64,000 nucleotides of DNA from Telmatospirillum sp. J64-1 (GCF_006980715.1 NZ_SBHN01000002.1:1-64000), one strand, 5' to 3'. Shown: positions 34,741-44,837, counted from the stretch's first letter. A program made the numbers and translations. Notes: generated by a model not told the origin, from the letters alone.

Positions 34741-35862
34741 TTGTCTGGTTATCACGACTACCTGTCCTCGATCGACGAGATCATCGAAGAAGCCCGCAAC
34801 GGGCGCATGTTCATCCTGGTCGATGACGAAGACCGGGAGAATGAAGGCGATCTGGTCATTCCGGCCCAGATGGCCACGCCCGATGCCATCAATTTCATGG
34901 CCAAGCATGGCCGCGGCCTGATCTGCCTGTCGCTGACCCGGCAGCGGATCGAGGAACTGGGGCTGCCGCTGATGGCGCAGGAGAATGCCTCGCGCCACCA
35001 GACCGCCTTCACCGTCAGCATCGAGGCGCGCGAAGGCGTGACCACCGGCATTTCCGCCTCGGACCGCGCCCGCACGGTCGCCGTGGCCATCGATCCGGCC
35101 AAGGGCCGCGCCGATCTGGCGACGCCGGGCCATGTCTTCCCGCTGGTCGCCCGCGACGGCGGCGTGCTGGTGCGCGCCGGTCATACCGAGGCGGCGGTCG
35201 ACATTTCTCGTCTGGCCGGGCTCAATCCCTCCGGCGTGATCTGCGAGATCATGAACGACGACGGCACCATGGCGCGCATGCCCGATCTGGTGAAGTTCGC
35301 GCAGTATCATGGCCTGAAGATCGGTACGATCGCCGACCTGATCGCCTATCGCCGCAAGCATGACAAGATCGTCGAACGCAAGCTGGACTCGCGGTTCAAC
35401 TCGCTTTACGGCGGCGAATGGCGCATGGTCGTCTATGTCAATACCGTCGCCTATGCCGAGCATATCGCCCTGGTGAAAGGCGATCTGGGAGTGGATGGGC
35501 CGGTGCCGGTGCGCGTCCATGCGCTGAACGTGCTCGACGACGTGCTGGGCGACCGCGACAGCCACAAGACCGGCGAATTGCATGCCGCCATGCGCATGAT
35601 CGCCGAGCGCGGCCGGGGCGTTGTCGTCCTGATCCGTGAGCCCAAGCCCAACAGCCTGACCGAGCGGGTCCGCGCCCGCCTGGATGGCGGAGGGCAGGGC
35701 AGCGAATTGCGCGATTACGGCATCGGCGCGCAGATCCTGCTCGATCTCGGGGTGCGGGACATGATTCTGCTGTCCAACACCAAGAAGACCATCATCGGCC
35801 TTGAAGGCTATGGCCTGTCGGTCGTGGCGCAGGAGCCGATCATCTTCAAGGAGGGGGAATAA
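34741..35862 (+). CDS. ribB: RibBX: DHBP synthase with a degenerate GTP cyclohydrolase II-like domain (373 aa)
   Basis: The N-terminal 3,4-dihydroxy-2-butanone 4-phosphate synthase domain is intact (VDDEDRENEGDLV; NASRHQTAFTVSIEA; GHTEAAVDISRLAG). The C-terminal half has the GCH II fold (VRVHALNVLDDVLGD ... YGIGAQILLDLGVRDMILLSN), but the three zinc cysteines of real RibA are absent. Only the DHBP synthase activity is expected, as in known alphaproteobacterial RibBX proteins. The TTG at 34741 is preferred (AAGGA upstream); a TTG at 34732 is also in frame. Confidence 0.9.
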   Translation: MSGYHDYLSSIDEIIEEARNGRMFILVDDEDRENEGDLVIPAQMATPDAINFMAKHGRGLICLSLTRQRIEELGLPLMAQENASRHQTAFTVSIEAREGVTTGISASDRARTVAVAIDPAKGRADLATPGHVFPLVARDGGVLVRAGHTEAAVDISRLAGLNPSGVICEIMNDDGTMARMPDLVKFAQYHGLKIGTIADLIAYRRKHDKIVERKLDSRFNSLYGGEWRMVVYVNTVAYAEHIALVKGDLGVDGPVPVRVHALNVLDDVLGDRDSHKTGELHAAMRMIAERGRGVVVLIREPKPNSLTERVRARLDGGGQGSELRDYGIGAQILLDLGVRDMILLSNTKKTIIGLEGYGLSVVAQEPIIFKEGE

Positions 35863-36323
35863 TGTCGGGCACGCGCATCCTGATCGTCGAAGCTCGCTTC
35901 TACGACGACATCACCGATCAACTGGTCAAGGGGGCGGTCAAGGAACTGGCCGCCGTCGGCGCCGGCTACAAACGCATCATCGTTCCGGGGATCCTGGAAA
36001 TCCCGGCGGCGATCCGCTATGCCATCCGGGCGATGGAACTGCGCGCCACCGACGACCGTTATTCCGGCTACATCACGCTCGGCTGCGCCCTGCGCGGGGA
36101 AAGCGATCATTACGATCACGTCTGCCGCGAAGCGATGAGCGGCATTCAGCAATTGGCCCTGCAATACACCCTGGCGGTGGGCAACGGCATCCTGACCTGC
36201 CATAACAAGGAACAGGCCCTGGCGCGGGCGCGCGTGGACGAAAAGAATTTCGGCGGCCAAGCCGCACGCGCCTGCCTGCGCATGATCGACATCAAACGCG
36301 AGTTGCGTCTCATACCCAAATGA
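35862..36323 (+). CDS. ribH: 6,7-dimethyl-8-ribityllumazine synthase (153 aa)
   Basis: Family features: RILIVEARFYDDITDQLVKGA, the phosphate-binding GILEIPAAIRYA and the catalytic-region histidine in GCALRGESDHYDHV. It condenses the RibD-derived pyrimidine with DHBP to make lumazine, the substrate of RibE. ATG directly overlaps the RibBX stop. The C-terminus (GGQAARACLRMIDIKREL) is normal. Confidence 0.96.
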   Translation: MSGTRILIVEARFYDDITDQLVKGAVKELAAVGAGYKRIIVPGILEIPAAIRYAIRAMELRATDDRYSGYITLGCALRGESDHYDHVCREAMSGIQQLALQYTLAVGNGILTCHNKEQALARARVDEKNFGGQAARACLRMIDIKRELRLIPK

Positions 36324-36859
36324 ACAACAAATCCGGCCGTCCCATCTCCAAAGCCGTGCGCCGCCGCAGCGCCGCCCGGCTCGCCGCCGTTCAGGCGCTC
36401 TATCAGGTCGAACTGACCGGAGCGACTCCTGACGGCATCCTGCGCGATTTCGCCGACCGCCTGATCGGCGGCGAGGGCAGCGTCACCGACCATGAAGAAG
36501 GCGCGGAATTCGATGCGCCGCTGATCGAGCCCGACAGCGAATTGTTCACCTTCCTGGTCCGCGGTTCCCTGGCCCAGCGCGAGGAACTGGACGAGATCGT
36601 CGCCAAGTCCCTGAGCGGCGACTGGTCCATGGAGCGCCTGGAAGCGGTCCTGCGCAACGTCCTGCGCGCCGGCGCCTATGAATTGAAGGAACGCCGGGAC
36701 GTACCGGCACGAGTCGCCATTTCCGAATATGTGGACGTGGCCAAGGCCTTCTATGCCGGCAGCGAGCCGGGTCTCGTCAATGCAGTCCTCGACCGCATCG
36801 CGCGGGTGCTGCGTGCCGAGGAACTGGGCGGCGACGGCAGCGATGCCAGGGCTCGATGA
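36320..36859 (+). CDS. nusB: Transcription antitermination factor NusB (179 aa)
   Basis: All-helical RNA-binding protein joining NusE/S10 at boxA for rRNA antitermination. Typical parts are RRRSAARLAAVQALYQVEL and the C-terminal AISEYVDVAKAFYAGSEPGL then VNAVLDRIAR. The ATG overlaps the ribH stop (ATGA), and thiL begins before it ends. The ribH-nusB-thiL order is widely conserved. Confidence 0.95.
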   Translation: MNNKSGRPISKAVRRRSAARLAAVQALYQVELTGATPDGILRDFADRLIGGEGSVTDHEEGAEFDAPLIEPDSELFTFLVRGSLAQREELDEIVAKSLSGDWSMERLEAVLRNVLRAGAYELKERRDVPARVAISEYVDVAKAFYAGSEPGLVNAVLDRIARVLRAEELGGDGSDARAR

Positions 36860-37838
36860 ATTCTCGCTGATCGAGGAGTTTTTCGCGCCCCTGGCTGCCG
36901 GTTGTCCCGGTGCGCTGGGGCTGAAGGACGATGCCGCCCTGCTGAGCGTGCCGCCGGGGCGGCAATTGGTTGTCACGAGTGACGCCGTCGTTGCCGGCGT
37001 TCATTTTCTTCCCGACGATCCCGCCGATCTGGTGGCGCGCAAGGTTCTGCGCACCAATCTTTCCGATCTCGCCGCCATGGGAGCGTCCCCGGTCGGCTTG
37101 ATGTTGGCCGCCGCTTTCCCGCGCGATACCGGAGAAGACTGGCTGCGTCTCTTTGCGTCCGGCCTGGCCGCCGACGTGGCCGAGTTCGCCGTGCCGCTGA
37201 TCGGCGGCGACACCGTCTCGACGCCGGGACCGCTGACCCTGACCGTCACCGCCTTGGGAACGGTTGGGCAGGGATGCGAATTGCGCCGCTCCCGCGCCCA
37301 ACTCGGCGACACCATCTGGGTTTCGGGCAGCCTGGGCGATTCCGCCTTGGGGCTGAAGGTCCTGCAGGGGCAGGTGCGGGGGCTGGCGGCGGATCATGCC
37401 GCTTTCCTGGCCGACCGCTACCGCCTGCCCAGGCCGCGCCTGGCCCTGGGGGCCTGTCTGCACGGCTTGGCAACGGCCGCCATGGATATCTCGGATGGGC
37501 TGTGCGCCGATCTCGCCCATATCTGCCGGGCCTCGGGCGTCAAAGCCGAAATCCATGCCGAAAGACTGCCTTTGTCTCCCGCAGCCCGTGCCGCGCTGGA
37601 ACTGACGCGCGAAGGTCTTGCGCCGGTCTTGTCGGGAGGCGATGATTACGAATTGCTGTTTACCGCCCCGGCAGGACAGGACGCCGCCGTCGCGGCCCTG
37701 GCCGATAGAACGGGCGTGGAACTGACGGCAATCGGGCGGGTGACCGGGCAGGATGGTGACGAACCGGTTGTCGTCTATGGGGGTGACGGTGTAAAGCTGT
37801 TCCTGGGGCGGGCCGGTTGGCGTCATTTCGAGGGATAG
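36843..37838 (+). CDS. thiL: Thiamine-monophosphate kinase (331 aa)
   Basis: Phosphorylates thiamine monophosphate to the diphosphate cofactor. The AIRS-fold pattern is clear: DEFSLIEEFFAPLA at the start, KDDAALLSVPPG, VTSDAVVAGVHFLPDD with metal-binding Asp, MGASPVGLMLAAAFP, LIGGDTVSTPGPLT and SGGDDYELLF near the C-terminus. ATG 36843 overlaps nusB by 17 bases; the frame upstream is a nusB shadow. Confidence 0.95.
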   Translation: MPGLDEFSLIEEFFAPLAAGCPGALGLKDDAALLSVPPGRQLVVTSDAVVAGVHFLPDDPADLVARKVLRTNLSDLAAMGASPVGLMLAAAFPRDTGEDWLRLFASGLAADVAEFAVPLIGGDTVSTPGPLTLTVTALGTVGQGCELRRSRAQLGDTIWVSGSLGDSALGLKVLQGQVRGLAADHAAFLADRYRLPRPRLALGACLHGLATAAMDISDGLCADLAHICRASGVKAEIHAERLPLSPAARAALELTREGLAPVLSGGDDYELLFTAPAGQDAAVAALADRTGVELTAIGRVTGQDGDEPVVVYGGDGVKLFLGRAGWRHFEG

Positions 37839-37851
37839 GATAGGCCCATCC

Positions 37852-38316
37852 ATGAAGACGATCATAATGAGCGTCCTGGCGCTGGTGGCTTTGATTGCCG
37901 CAGCGGTCGGTGGGATGGCCTATATGGGCATCACTCCCTTCGAGAATATCCTGAACGCCCAGAGCGGTTCGGAAGAAAAACCTCCACCGGCGGCACCTCC
38001 GCCGCCCCAGTCCGCTTTTATCGACCTGGAACCCTTCCTGGTCCCGATCATCCGGGACGGCGAATTGCTGGGGCAGGTCTTCCTGGTGATGCAGCTGGAG
38101 GTCGATCCGGCCTATCGCAGCAGGGTGACCGAAGCCATGCCGCGCCTGCGTGACGGCTTCCTGCGCGACTTCCATGCCTTCCTGCCGGCCCATCTGCAAT
38201 ATTACCCGCAGCCCGACGAGAATGCCGTCAAGTACCGGCTGAACATCATCGGCAACCGCATCGTCGGCGAAGGAGCGGTGCGCGATGTGGTCTTCAGGGA
38301 AGTCAGCCTGCGCTAA
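37852..38316 (+). CDS. FliL-like single-pass membrane protein (154 aa)
   Basis: An N-terminal TM helix (MSVLALVALIAAAVGGMAYM), a proline-rich linker (EEKPPPAAPPPPQSAF) and a C-terminal periplasmic domain with the look of FliL (FIDLEPFLVPIIRDGELLGQ; LRDGFLRDFHAFL). True FliL stabilises the flagellar stator, but no flagellar gene is near, and this protein is probably a paralogue of unknown role. It lies 13 bases after thiL and may be cotranscribed. Confidence 0.7.
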   Translation: MKTIIMSVLALVALIAAAVGGMAYMGITPFENILNAQSGSEEKPPPAAPPPPQSAFIDLEPFLVPIIRDGELLGQVFLVMQLEVDPAYRSRVTEAMPRLRDGFLRDFHAFLPAHLQYYPQPDENAVKYRLNIIGNRIVGEGAVRDVVFREVSLR

Positions 38317-38436
38317 TCCCGGTTCCTAGCCGAAAGAAAGCGCTGCTTTCTCAAGCTCTTCTGTCCGAAGGGCAGATTGCGCGGCGCCCGTTTCTCCGGC
38401 ATCGTGGGATGAGACCTGCCCGGCCGGAGGTGCGCC

Positions 38437-40518
38437 ATGGCCTATGCGTTCGTCATCCTCTGCGGAATCATCGCCCTTGGCTATGGAGCCTATGCCATCC
38501 GTTCGGTGATGGCGTCACCCGCCGGCACGCCCCGCATGCAGGAAATCGCGGCGGCGATCCAGGAAGGGGCAGGGGCCTATCTCAACCGGCAATACCGGAC
38601 CATCGCCATCGTCGGCGTGGTGATCGGCATCCTGCTGGGGCTGAGGCTGGGGCTGCCGGTGGCGGTGGGATATTTCCTGGGGGCCGTGCTTTCGGCCCTG
38701 GCGGGCTATATCGGCATGCATGTCTCCGTACGCGCCAATGTCCGCACGGCGGAGGCCGCCCGCAGCGGCGGCTTGGCCCAGGCCCTGGACGTCGCCTTCA
38801 AGTCGGGCGCCGTGACCGGCATGCTGGTGGTCGGGCTGGGGCTGCTGGGTGTCGCAGTCTATTACATCATCCTGCGTGCAGCCGCCATGCCCCTGCGTGA
38901 GGTGCTGGAATCGCTGGTGGCGCTCAGCTTCGGCGCCTCGCTGATCTCCATCTTCGCCCGCCTCGGCGGCGGCATCTTCACCAAGGGCGCCGATGTGGGC
39001 GCCGATCTCGTCGGCAAGGTCGAGGCAGGCATCCCCGAAGACGATCCGCGCAATCCCGCCGTCATCGCCGACAATGTGGGGGACAATGTGGGGGATTGCG
39101 CGGGCATGGCGGCCGATCTTTTCGAGACCTACGCGGTCACGGTGGTCGCCACCATGCTGCTGGGCTCGATCTTCTTCACCGGGCCCTTGCAGGACCTGGC
39201 GATGATGCTGCCACTGGTCATCGGCGCCGTCTGCATCATCGCCTCGGTCATCGGCACCTTCTTCGTCCGCCTGGGGGCGAAGGCGCGGATCATGACCGCC
39301 CTCTACAAGGGCTTCATCGTCACCGCCGGTCTGTCGCTTCTGCTGATCGCCCTGGTGGTCACCATCTTGTTCGGCGGTGGCGGCGTCGAGCTGCCCATGA
39401 CCGACGGGCGCATCATCACACCGATGGCCTTGTTCCTCTGTGCGGTCATCGGCCTTGTCGTCACCGGCTTGATCATCTGGATCACGGAATATTATACCGG
39501 CACCGATTTCCGCCCGGTGCGCAGCGTCGCCCATGCCTCGACCACGGGGCACGGCACCAATGTCATCCAGGGCCTGGCCGTCTCGATGGAGGCGACGGCC
39601 TTGCCGGTGCTGGTTATCTGTTTCGGTATCGTCACCTCCTTTGCCGCCGCAGGCCTGTATGGCATCGCCATCGCGGCGACGACCATGCTGGCACTGGCGG
39701 GCATGGTGGTGGCGCTGGACGCCTATGGCCCGGTCACCGACAATGCCGGGGGCATCGCCGAGATGGCCGACCTGCCCGAGGATGTACGCAAGGTGACCGA
39801 TGCACTAGATGCCGTCGGCAACACCACCAAGGCCGTGACCAAGGGCTATGCCATCGGTTCCGCCGGGCTGGCGGCGCTGGTGCTGTTCGGTGCCTATACC
39901 CAGGACATCCATCACTATTTCCCCGATCTGGCCCTGAGTTTCCGATTGGACGACCCCTGGGTGCTGATCGGGTTGTTCGCCGGGGGGCTGCTGCCTTATC
40001 TGTTCGGCTCGATGGGCATGATGGCGGTGGGGCGTGCCGCCGGTTCGGTGGTGGTCGAGGTCCGCCGCCAGTTCCGCGAGATTCCGGGCATCATGGAGGG
40101 CAGCGCGAAGCCCGATTACGGCCGGGCGGTGGACATGCTGACCAAGGCGGCGATCAAGGAGATGATCCTGCCCTCGCTGCTGCCCGTGCTGGCGCCGATC
40201 CTGCTTTATGTCGTGGTGCTGCTCTTCGGCGGACAGGAACAGGCCCTGACCGCGCTGGGGGCCATGCTGATGGGGGTCATCGTCACCGGATTGTTCGTCG
40301 CCATCTCCATGACCTCGGGCGGCGGTGCCTGGGACAACGCCAAGAAATTCATCGAGGACGGCCATCACGGCGGCAAGGGATCGGACGCCCACAAGGCAGC
40401 CGTGACCGGCGACACGGTGGGCGATCCCTACAAGGACACGGCCGGTCCGGCCATCAATCCCATGATCAAGATCACGAATATCGTGGCGATCCTGCTTCTC
40501 GCCCTGGTGGCGGGGTAG
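38437..40518 (+). CDS. hppA: K+-independent H+-translocating pyrophosphatase (693 aa)
   Basis: About 16 TM helices. The PPi-binding site is intact ([89 protein letters not shown]). The residue deciding potassium dependence is Lys465 in GNTTKA, as in K+-independent H+-pumps (Ala in K+-dependent ones). It couples hydrolysis of cytoplasmic PPi to proton export, helping conserve energy under low-oxygen or phototrophic growth. It is typical of Rhodospirillaceae. Confidence 0.96.
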   Translation: MAYAFVILCGIIALGYGAYAIRSVMASPAGTPRMQEIAAAIQEGAGAYLNRQYRTIAIVGVVIGILLGLRLGLPVAVGYFLGAVLSALAGYIGMHVSVRANVRTAEAARSGGLAQALDVAFKSGAVTGMLVVGLGLLGVAVYYIILRAAAMPLREVLESLVALSFGASLISIFARLGGGIFTKGADVGADLVGKVEAGIPEDDPRNPAVIADNVGDNVGDCAGMAADLFETYAVTVVATMLLGSIFFTGPLQDLAMMLPLVIGAVCIIASVIGTFFVRLGAKARIMTALYKGFIVTAGLSLLLIALVVTILFGGGGVELPMTDGRIITPMALFLCAVIGLVVTGLIIWITEYYTGTDFRPVRSVAHASTTGHGTNVIQGLAVSMEATALPVLVICFGIVTSFAAAGLYGIAIAATTMLALAGMVVALDAYGPVTDNAGGIAEMADLPEDVRKVTDALDAVGNTTKAVTKGYAIGSAGLAALVLFGAYTQDIHHYFPDLALSFRLDDPWVLIGLFAGGLLPYLFGSMGMMAVGRAAGSVVVEVRRQFREIPGIMEGSAKPDYGRAVDMLTKAAIKEMILPSLLPVLAPILLYVVVLLFGGQEQALTALGAMLMGVIVTGLFVAISMTSGGGAWDNAKKFIEDGHHGGKGSDAHKAAVTGDTVGDPYKDTAGPAINPMIKITNIVAILLLALVAG

Positions 40519-40635
40519 GATAAGAAATTTCCTGGGAAAATTCCTTTTAAATAAAAGGTTTGCGGGTCGTTGTTGCGGCATGGCGGGGACGTCCTCGCCG
40601 TGAATCCCGATCTTCCCCGAAGCCTGTCAGAATCC

Positions 40636-40650
40636 GCACAAAATTTGTGC
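40636..40650. promoter_or_regulatory. NtrC-type enhancer site upstream of nifA
   Basis: GCACAAAATTTGTGC is a perfect dyad with GCAC-N7-GTGC spacing, the core of the NtrC consensus. It lies about 118 bases upstream of the sigma-54 promoter, a normal enhancer distance. Confidence 0.6.
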
Positions 40651-40767
40651 TTTTATGATGCGCTGTTCAAATCACAGGCATATACTGTCGCTCATGCAGT
40701 GACCAAAGGGGATCGGGTAAGGGAAGCAACCTATTGTTGCGCAATGTTCTTTCCCGTTTCGTTCAAT

Positions 40768-40783
40768 TTGGCGCGGATTTTGC
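40768..40783 (+). promoter_or_regulatory. Sigma-54 (-24/-12) promoter of nifA
   Basis: TTGGCGCGGATTTTGC has the invariant GG and GC separated by 10 bases, matching TTGGCACG-N4-TTGC with one change. The nifA ATG is about 97 bases downstream. Confidence 0.7.
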
Positions 40784-40879
40784 GAATCTTAAAGAAGCCT
40801 GGCGGCCTCGCATGTCCTGTTGACGACAAATTTCGCGGGAGCCGGAGCGGCGCATCGTTGGCGTCAGGAGGTTTATTCC

Positions 40880-42517
40880 ATGCTCGCGGAAAATCGAAAC
40901 AGCACCGCCCTGTCGCTGATCAGCATCTATGAGATCAGCAAGATTCTCTCCTCCTCCCTTCATCTGGAAAAAACGCTGCGCGACGTCCTGAACGTCCTGT
41001 CCTCCTACCTGCAGATGCGCCACGGCATGATCAGCCTGGTCGGGGACGGGGGCGCCTTGGATGTCGTGGCGGCCTCGGGGCTGTCGCCGGCAGCGATCCG
41101 CAAGATGGGAGGCAGCCTGGAAAAGTCGGCCGCCGGACAGGTTCTGTCCAGCGGCATGCCCATCGTCATCCCCGATCTGCGCGACGAGCCCGGCCTGCAA
41201 TACGAGGGATGGCTGGACGACACGCTGGATGGCGAGGCGATTTCTTTCATCGGGGTGCCGATCAAGACCACGGACAAGCCCTTCGGCGTGCTGTCCATCG
41301 ACCGCGTCTTCGATGCCGCGCGCAAGGATGTCAGCTACGAGGCCGATGTCCGCTTCCTGAGCATGGTCGCCAATCTGATCGGGCAGACCGTGCGCATGCA
41401 TCAGCATGTGGCTTCGGAGCGCGAGCGTCTGATCGAGGAGCAGCATCGCCTGCAAAAGGCCCTGGTCGTGCAGCGCGAACAGGCGCAGCAGCGCGTGGGG
41501 CTCGACAACATCATCGGCGTGTCGCGGCGCATGCAGGATGTCTATGCCGAGATCCACCAGATCGCGCCTTCGCGCTCGACCGTGCTGTTGCGGGGCGAAA
41601 GCGGCACCGGCAAGGAATTGATCGCGCGGGCCATCCACTGCCTCAGCACCCGCAAGGACGGCCCCTTCATCAAGCTCAACTGCGCGGCCCTGCCCGAGAC
41701 GCTGCTGGAATCGGAATTGTTCGGCCATGAGAAGGGCGCCTTTACCGGCGCCACCGCCGAGCGCAAGGGGCGGTTCGAATTGGCCAATCACGGCACGCTC
41801 TTCCTCGACGAGATCGGCGAGATTTCCCCTTCCTTCCAGGCCAAGCTGCTGCGCGTCCTCCAGGAAAGCGAATTCGAGCGGGTGGGCGGCAACAAGACCA
41901 TCCGCACCGATGTGCGCCTGATCGCGGCCACCAACCGCAATCTCGAGGCGATGGTCGCCAACGGCGAGTTCCGCGCCGACCTGTATTACCGCATCAATGT
42001 GGTGCCGGTCTTCCTGCCGCCCTTGCGCGAGCGCAAGGAGGACATCCCCATGCTGGTCGAGCATTTCATCAGGCGCTTCAACCAGGAGAATGCGCGTCAT
42101 GTCAACGTCTCGGAGGAAGCCATGCAGGTCCTGCTGAACTGCTACTTTCCCGGCAATGTGCGCGAGCTGGAGAATTGCGTGAACCGCGTCGCGACCATGA
42201 GCCGCGGCGACGTGGTGCGCGACGTGGACCTGCCTTGCCAGCGCAATCTCTGCCTGTCGGCGCAGCTCTGGAAGCATTCTTCCAACACGTTCCGCCAGCC
42301 CGAACCGGCGCTTGCCAATATCGACGAGCGCGACGAAGATGCCGGGGACGACCTGTTTTTCGAGGAAGGGCAGGGGCTGACCCAGCGTGACAGATTGCTG
42401 CGTGCCATGGAAAAGGCCGGCTGGGTTCAGGCCAAGGCCGCCCGGCTGCTCGGCCTGACGCCGCGCCAGATCGGCTACGCCCTCAAGAAGTACAATATCG
42501 AGGTGAAGCGGCTGTAG
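40880..42517 (+). CDS. nifA: Nif-specific sigma-54 activator NifA, oxygen-sensitive type (545 aa)
   Basis: Domains: N-terminal GAF (about 25-175); AAA+ central domain with Walker A GESGTGKE at 239-246 and the sigma-54 contact loop GAFTGA at 286-291; interdomain linker; C-terminal Fis-type helix-turn-helix ([20 protein letters not shown]). Cysteines 421 and 433 (C-X11-C) and 453 and 458 (C-X4-C) form the signature that makes alphaproteobacterial NifA directly oxygen-sensitive. It activates nif operons when nitrogen and oxygen are low. The start at 40880 has CAGGAGG 8 bases upstream. No nif structural genes are in this window. Confidence 0.96.
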   Translation: MLAENRNSTALSLISIYEISKILSSSLHLEKTLRDVLNVLSSYLQMRHGMISLVGDGGALDVVAASGLSPAAIRKMGGSLEKSAAGQVLSSGMPIVIPDLRDEPGLQYEGWLDDTLDGEAISFIGVPIKTTDKPFGVLSIDRVFDAARKDVSYEADVRFLSMVANLIGQTVRMHQHVASERERLIEEQHRLQKALVVQREQAQQRVGLDNIIGVSRRMQDVYAEIHQIAPSRSTVLLRGESGTGKELIARAIHCLSTRKDGPFIKLNCAALPETLLESELFGHEKGAFTGATAERKGRFELANHGTLFLDEIGEISPSFQAKLLRVLQESEFERVGGNKTIRTDVRLIAATNRNLEAMVANGEFRADLYYRINVVPVFLPPLRERKEDIPMLVEHFIRRFNQENARHVNVSEEAMQVLLNCYFPGNVRELENCVNRVATMSRGDVVRDVDLPCQRNLCLSAQLWKHSSNTFRQPEPALANIDERDEDAGDDLFFEEGQGLTQRDRLLRAMEKAGWVQAKAARLLGLTPRQIGYALKKYNIEVKRL

Positions 42518-42673
42518 CCTGCTAGGCACGGTAAAGGTGTAATGTTAGCACACATTGATAGTTCGCGTCACCTCCCAAGGTCGATAGGGGTGCGGCCCCG
42601 GCAGAAAAGTTAAAATGCGAATCAGCAACGACGTCGACAATACAGGCGCGTAGGGCGCCTACTGGGGGTAAAG

Positions 42674-43132
42674 GTGACTGCTGAATTTCTCGTCGAAGAG
42701 AACGCAGTGCAATTGGGAATGCTTCTGACGCAAGCGGGTGCCGCCTGGCGCCGGCAGGCCGAGGCATCGCTGCAGGAAGTGGGTCTGACCCATCCGCAGT
42801 TCATGATCATGTCGGGTCTCGAGCGCCTGACCCGCGAGGGCCAGGTCAACCAGATCGCGCTGGCGCGTCACTGCATGATGGATGTGGCCACCACCTCGCA
42901 GATACTCTGCACGCTGGAGCGCAAGGGGCTGGTCGAGCGGCGGCACAATTCCATGGATCATCGGGCCAAGTTCCCGTGCCTGACCGAAGCTGGCCGCCGG
43001 ACGGTGAATATGGCCACCATGCGGGTCCGCGCCGCCGAGCGGAACTTCTTCGCGACCCTGGGCGAACAGCAGCGTCTGGAATCCTTCGCCGGCAAGCTCG
43101 ACGAATTGCTCTCGAGCAGCGTCGCGGCCTGA
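42674..43132 (+). CDS. MarR-family transcriptional regulator (152 aa)
   Basis: A winged helix with LTHPQFMIMSGLERLTRE, recognition helix DVATTSQILCTLERKGLVER and the wing RRHNSMDHRAKFPCLTEAG. GTG start at 42674, with GGGGG five bases upstream. Two cysteines lie near the DNA-binding region (HCMMDV, ILCTLER), so redox sensing is possible but not shown. It follows nifA by 156 bases; no obvious target gene adjoins it. Confidence 0.88.
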   Translation: MTAEFLVEENAVQLGMLLTQAGAAWRRQAEASLQEVGLTHPQFMIMSGLERLTREGQVNQIALARHCMMDVATTSQILCTLERKGLVERRHNSMDHRAKFPCLTEAGRRTVNMATMRVRAAERNFFATLGEQQRLESFAGKLDELLSSSVAA

Positions 43133-43136
43133 CGGA

Positions 43137-43323
43137 AGCGCCTGCCGGAACAGGCGATATCCGAGTCAAAAAGAAGGCCGTTCGCATGACGCGAACGGCC
43201 TGGAAGAGGCTTCTTAAGAGAGGGAAGCTGACCTCGGAAAGGCCAACATCACTACTCAACTTAACCCGCATTGCGTGATTGTGCAATGCGGATAATTCCT
43301 GGATCGATTCAAAACTAGGAAAG
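43137..43323. other. Hairpin-rich intergenic stretch after marR
   Basis: Three perfect stems in under 160 bases: cgcctg/caggcg (43141-43158), aggccgttcgc/gcgaacggcct (43177-43203), and ccgcattgc/gcaatgcgg (43266-43291). None is followed by a clear T-run. They could be tandem terminators or a small structured RNA. Confidence 0.4.
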
Positions 43324-43324
43324 A

Positions 43325-43352
43325 AAGGGGTGGCCGCAGCCGCCCCTTTTTC
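43325..43352. terminator. Bidirectional terminator between marR and cobW genes
   Basis: Stem ggggtggc / gccgcccc (one G-T pair) is flanked by A-rich and T-rich runs on both sides, 5 bases after the cobW-type stop on -. Confidence 0.8.
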
Positions 43353-43356
43353 CGTT

Positions 43357-44448
43357 CTAAGCTGTCTCCCCGAGGACGGCTGTCAGCAAGGCATCCACCA
43401 CCTGGCGCGGCAGGTCACGGGTGATGAAGACCAAGCGGGTACGGTGGTCTTCGCTGGGCCAGGCGGGCAGGGGGACGGGCGGGTGGAAGACATGCTGTAC
43501 GCCATGGACCACCAGCGGTTTCTCCGACTCCTGCGCATGGACGATGCCCTTGATCCGCAGCAGATTCTCGCCCCGCGTGGCGATCAGCAATTCCAGGGCG
43601 CTGACCAGTTTCTGCCAGGAAACCGGCTCGTCCCGCGTTACCACGAAAGCCGAAATGCGTTCGTCATGGCGGTTGACGTCGTGGTGATGATGGCCGTGCG
43701 CATGGCCATCTCCATGTTTATGGTGGTGATCATGATGATGATCGTGGCGATCGCGATAGGCCTCCTCGTTGAGCCAGCGCTCCACGTCGGGGATTTTGCT
43801 GCGGGCGTTGAACAGCCCGGCATCCAGGATGACCGAAGGGTCGACCTCCCCGTTCGCCGCCACGATGACCGGGGCTCCGGGATTGAGTTCCTGCAGGCGC
43901 GCCCGCAGCACCTCGACCGCCACCGGATCGGCGATGTCGGCCTTGGTCAGGACAAGCCGGTCGGCCACGGCGGCTTGCTTGACCGATTCGGGGTGGCAGT
44001 CCAACTGGCGGGAGCCATTGACGGCATCGACCGTGGTGATCACGCCGTCCAGCCGGTAACGCGCGCCGATCAGCGGATCGGTCATCATGGTGTGAAGGAT
44101 CGGGGCCGGGTCCGCCAGCCCCGTGGTTTCGATCAGCACCCGGCGGAATTCCGGGATCAGGCCGCGCACGCGCTTCAGGAACAGGTCGCGCATGGCCGTG
44201 ACCAAGTCGCTGCGCACGGTGCAGCACAGGCAGCCGGAATTGAGCAGGACGATATCCTCGCTCACATGCTCGACCAGCAGATGGTCCAGCCCGACTTCGC
44301 CGAATTCATTGATCAGCACGGCGGTTTCAGCCATTTCCTGCCGTGCCAGCAGGCGGTTGAGCAGGGTGGTCTTGCCGCTGCCCAGGAAGCCGGTGAGGAT
44401 GGTGACCGGAATGGCCGAGGCCGCTTCGCGCTGAAGATCGTCGCTCAT
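43357..44448 (-). CDS. COG0523/CobW-family GTPase, zinc metallochaperone type (363 aa)
   Basis: G3E GTPase with Walker A GFLGSGKT (20-27), the metal-binding CxCC motif in SGCLCCTVR (Cys73, 75, 76), the [12 protein letters not shown] switch region and KADIAD for base recognition. A very His-rich linker ([20 protein letters not shown]) precedes the C-terminal domain. The cluster with znuA, zur and hisI points to a ZNG1/ZigA-like zinc chaperone used in zinc shortage, rather than cobalamin synthesis. ATG overlaps the hisI stop by four bases. Confidence 0.92.
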   Translation of the reverse strand: MSDDLQREAASAIPVTILTGFLGSGKTTLLNRLLARQEMAETAVLINEFGEVGLDHLLVEHVSEDIVLLNSGCLCCTVRSDLVTAMRDLFLKRVRGLIPEFRRVLIETTGLADPAPILHTMMTDPLIGARYRLDGVITTVDAVNGSRQLDCHPESVKQAAVADRLVLTKADIADPVAVEVLRARLQELNPGAPVIVAANGEVDPSVILDAGLFNARSKIPDVERWLNEEAYRDRHDHHHDHHHKHGDGHAHGHHHHDVNRHDERISAFVVTRDEPVSWQKLVSALELLIATRGENLLRIKGIVHAQESEKPLVVHGVQHVFHPPVPLPAWPSEDHRTRLVFITRDLPRQVVDALLTAVLGETA

Positions 44449-44837
44449 TTGCCGTAAAGCTCCTCGGGGGGGATCATCACGTCGGCGATGGTGGCAAGGC
44501 CCGTTTCGCCGACCGAGGTATAGAAGCAGGTGCGCCGGCCGGTGTGGCAGGCCGGGCCGGTCTGGTCCACCAGCAGCAGGATCGTGTCACCGTCGCAGTC
44601 GATCAGGAAATCCTTGAGCATCTGCATCTGGCCGGAGCTTTCGCCCTTGCGCCAGAGCTTGCCGCGCGAACGCGACCAATAGCAGACGCGGCCGGTGGCC
44701 AGGGTTTCCTCCACCGCCTCGCGGTTCATCCAGGCCATCATCAGCACCTCGCCGCTGTCATGCTGCTGGGCGATGGCCGGAACGAGGCCGTCGGCGTTGA
44801 AGGAGATGGCGGAAAGGGCTGCGGTGGCGTCAAGCAT
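44445..44837 (-). CDS. hisI: Phosphoribosyl-AMP cyclohydrolase (130 aa)
   Basis: The third step of histidine synthesis. Family motifs are [37 protein letters not shown] and [20 protein letters not shown] then HTGRRTCFY, which retains the three zinc-binding cysteines. The cyclohydrolase is a zinc enzyme. It lies between znuA and the zinc-chaperone gene and overlaps the latter by four bases. It may be the sole HisI or a zinc-stress copy; which one cannot be told here. The start MLDATAAL is used because a GGAAA site lies upstream. Confidence 0.93.
   Translation of the reverse strand: MLDATAALSAISFNADGLVPAIAQQHDSGEVLMMAWMNREAVEETLATGRVCYWSRSRGKLWRKGESSGQMQMLKDFLIDCDGDTILLLVDQTGPACHTGRRTCFYTSVGETGLATIADVMIPPEELYGK

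Larger units (their letters stand above)
40519..40879 (+). promoter_or_regulatory. nifA upstream region
   Basis: About 360 bases without a gene. It begins with an AT-rich hairpin (ccttttaaataaaagg, about 40543-40558) that may end the hppA transcript. It contains an NtrC-like site (40636-40650) and a sigma-54 promoter (40768-40783). It ends with a strong ribosome site CAGGAGG at 40866-40871. The space from 40651 to 40767 shows no further element I can defend. Confidence 0.6.

Noticed and set aside
39096-40523. 475-codon frame on + inside hppA
   Set aside because: Alternative-frame shadow of the pyrophosphatase, rich in Arg/Gly/His with no fold.
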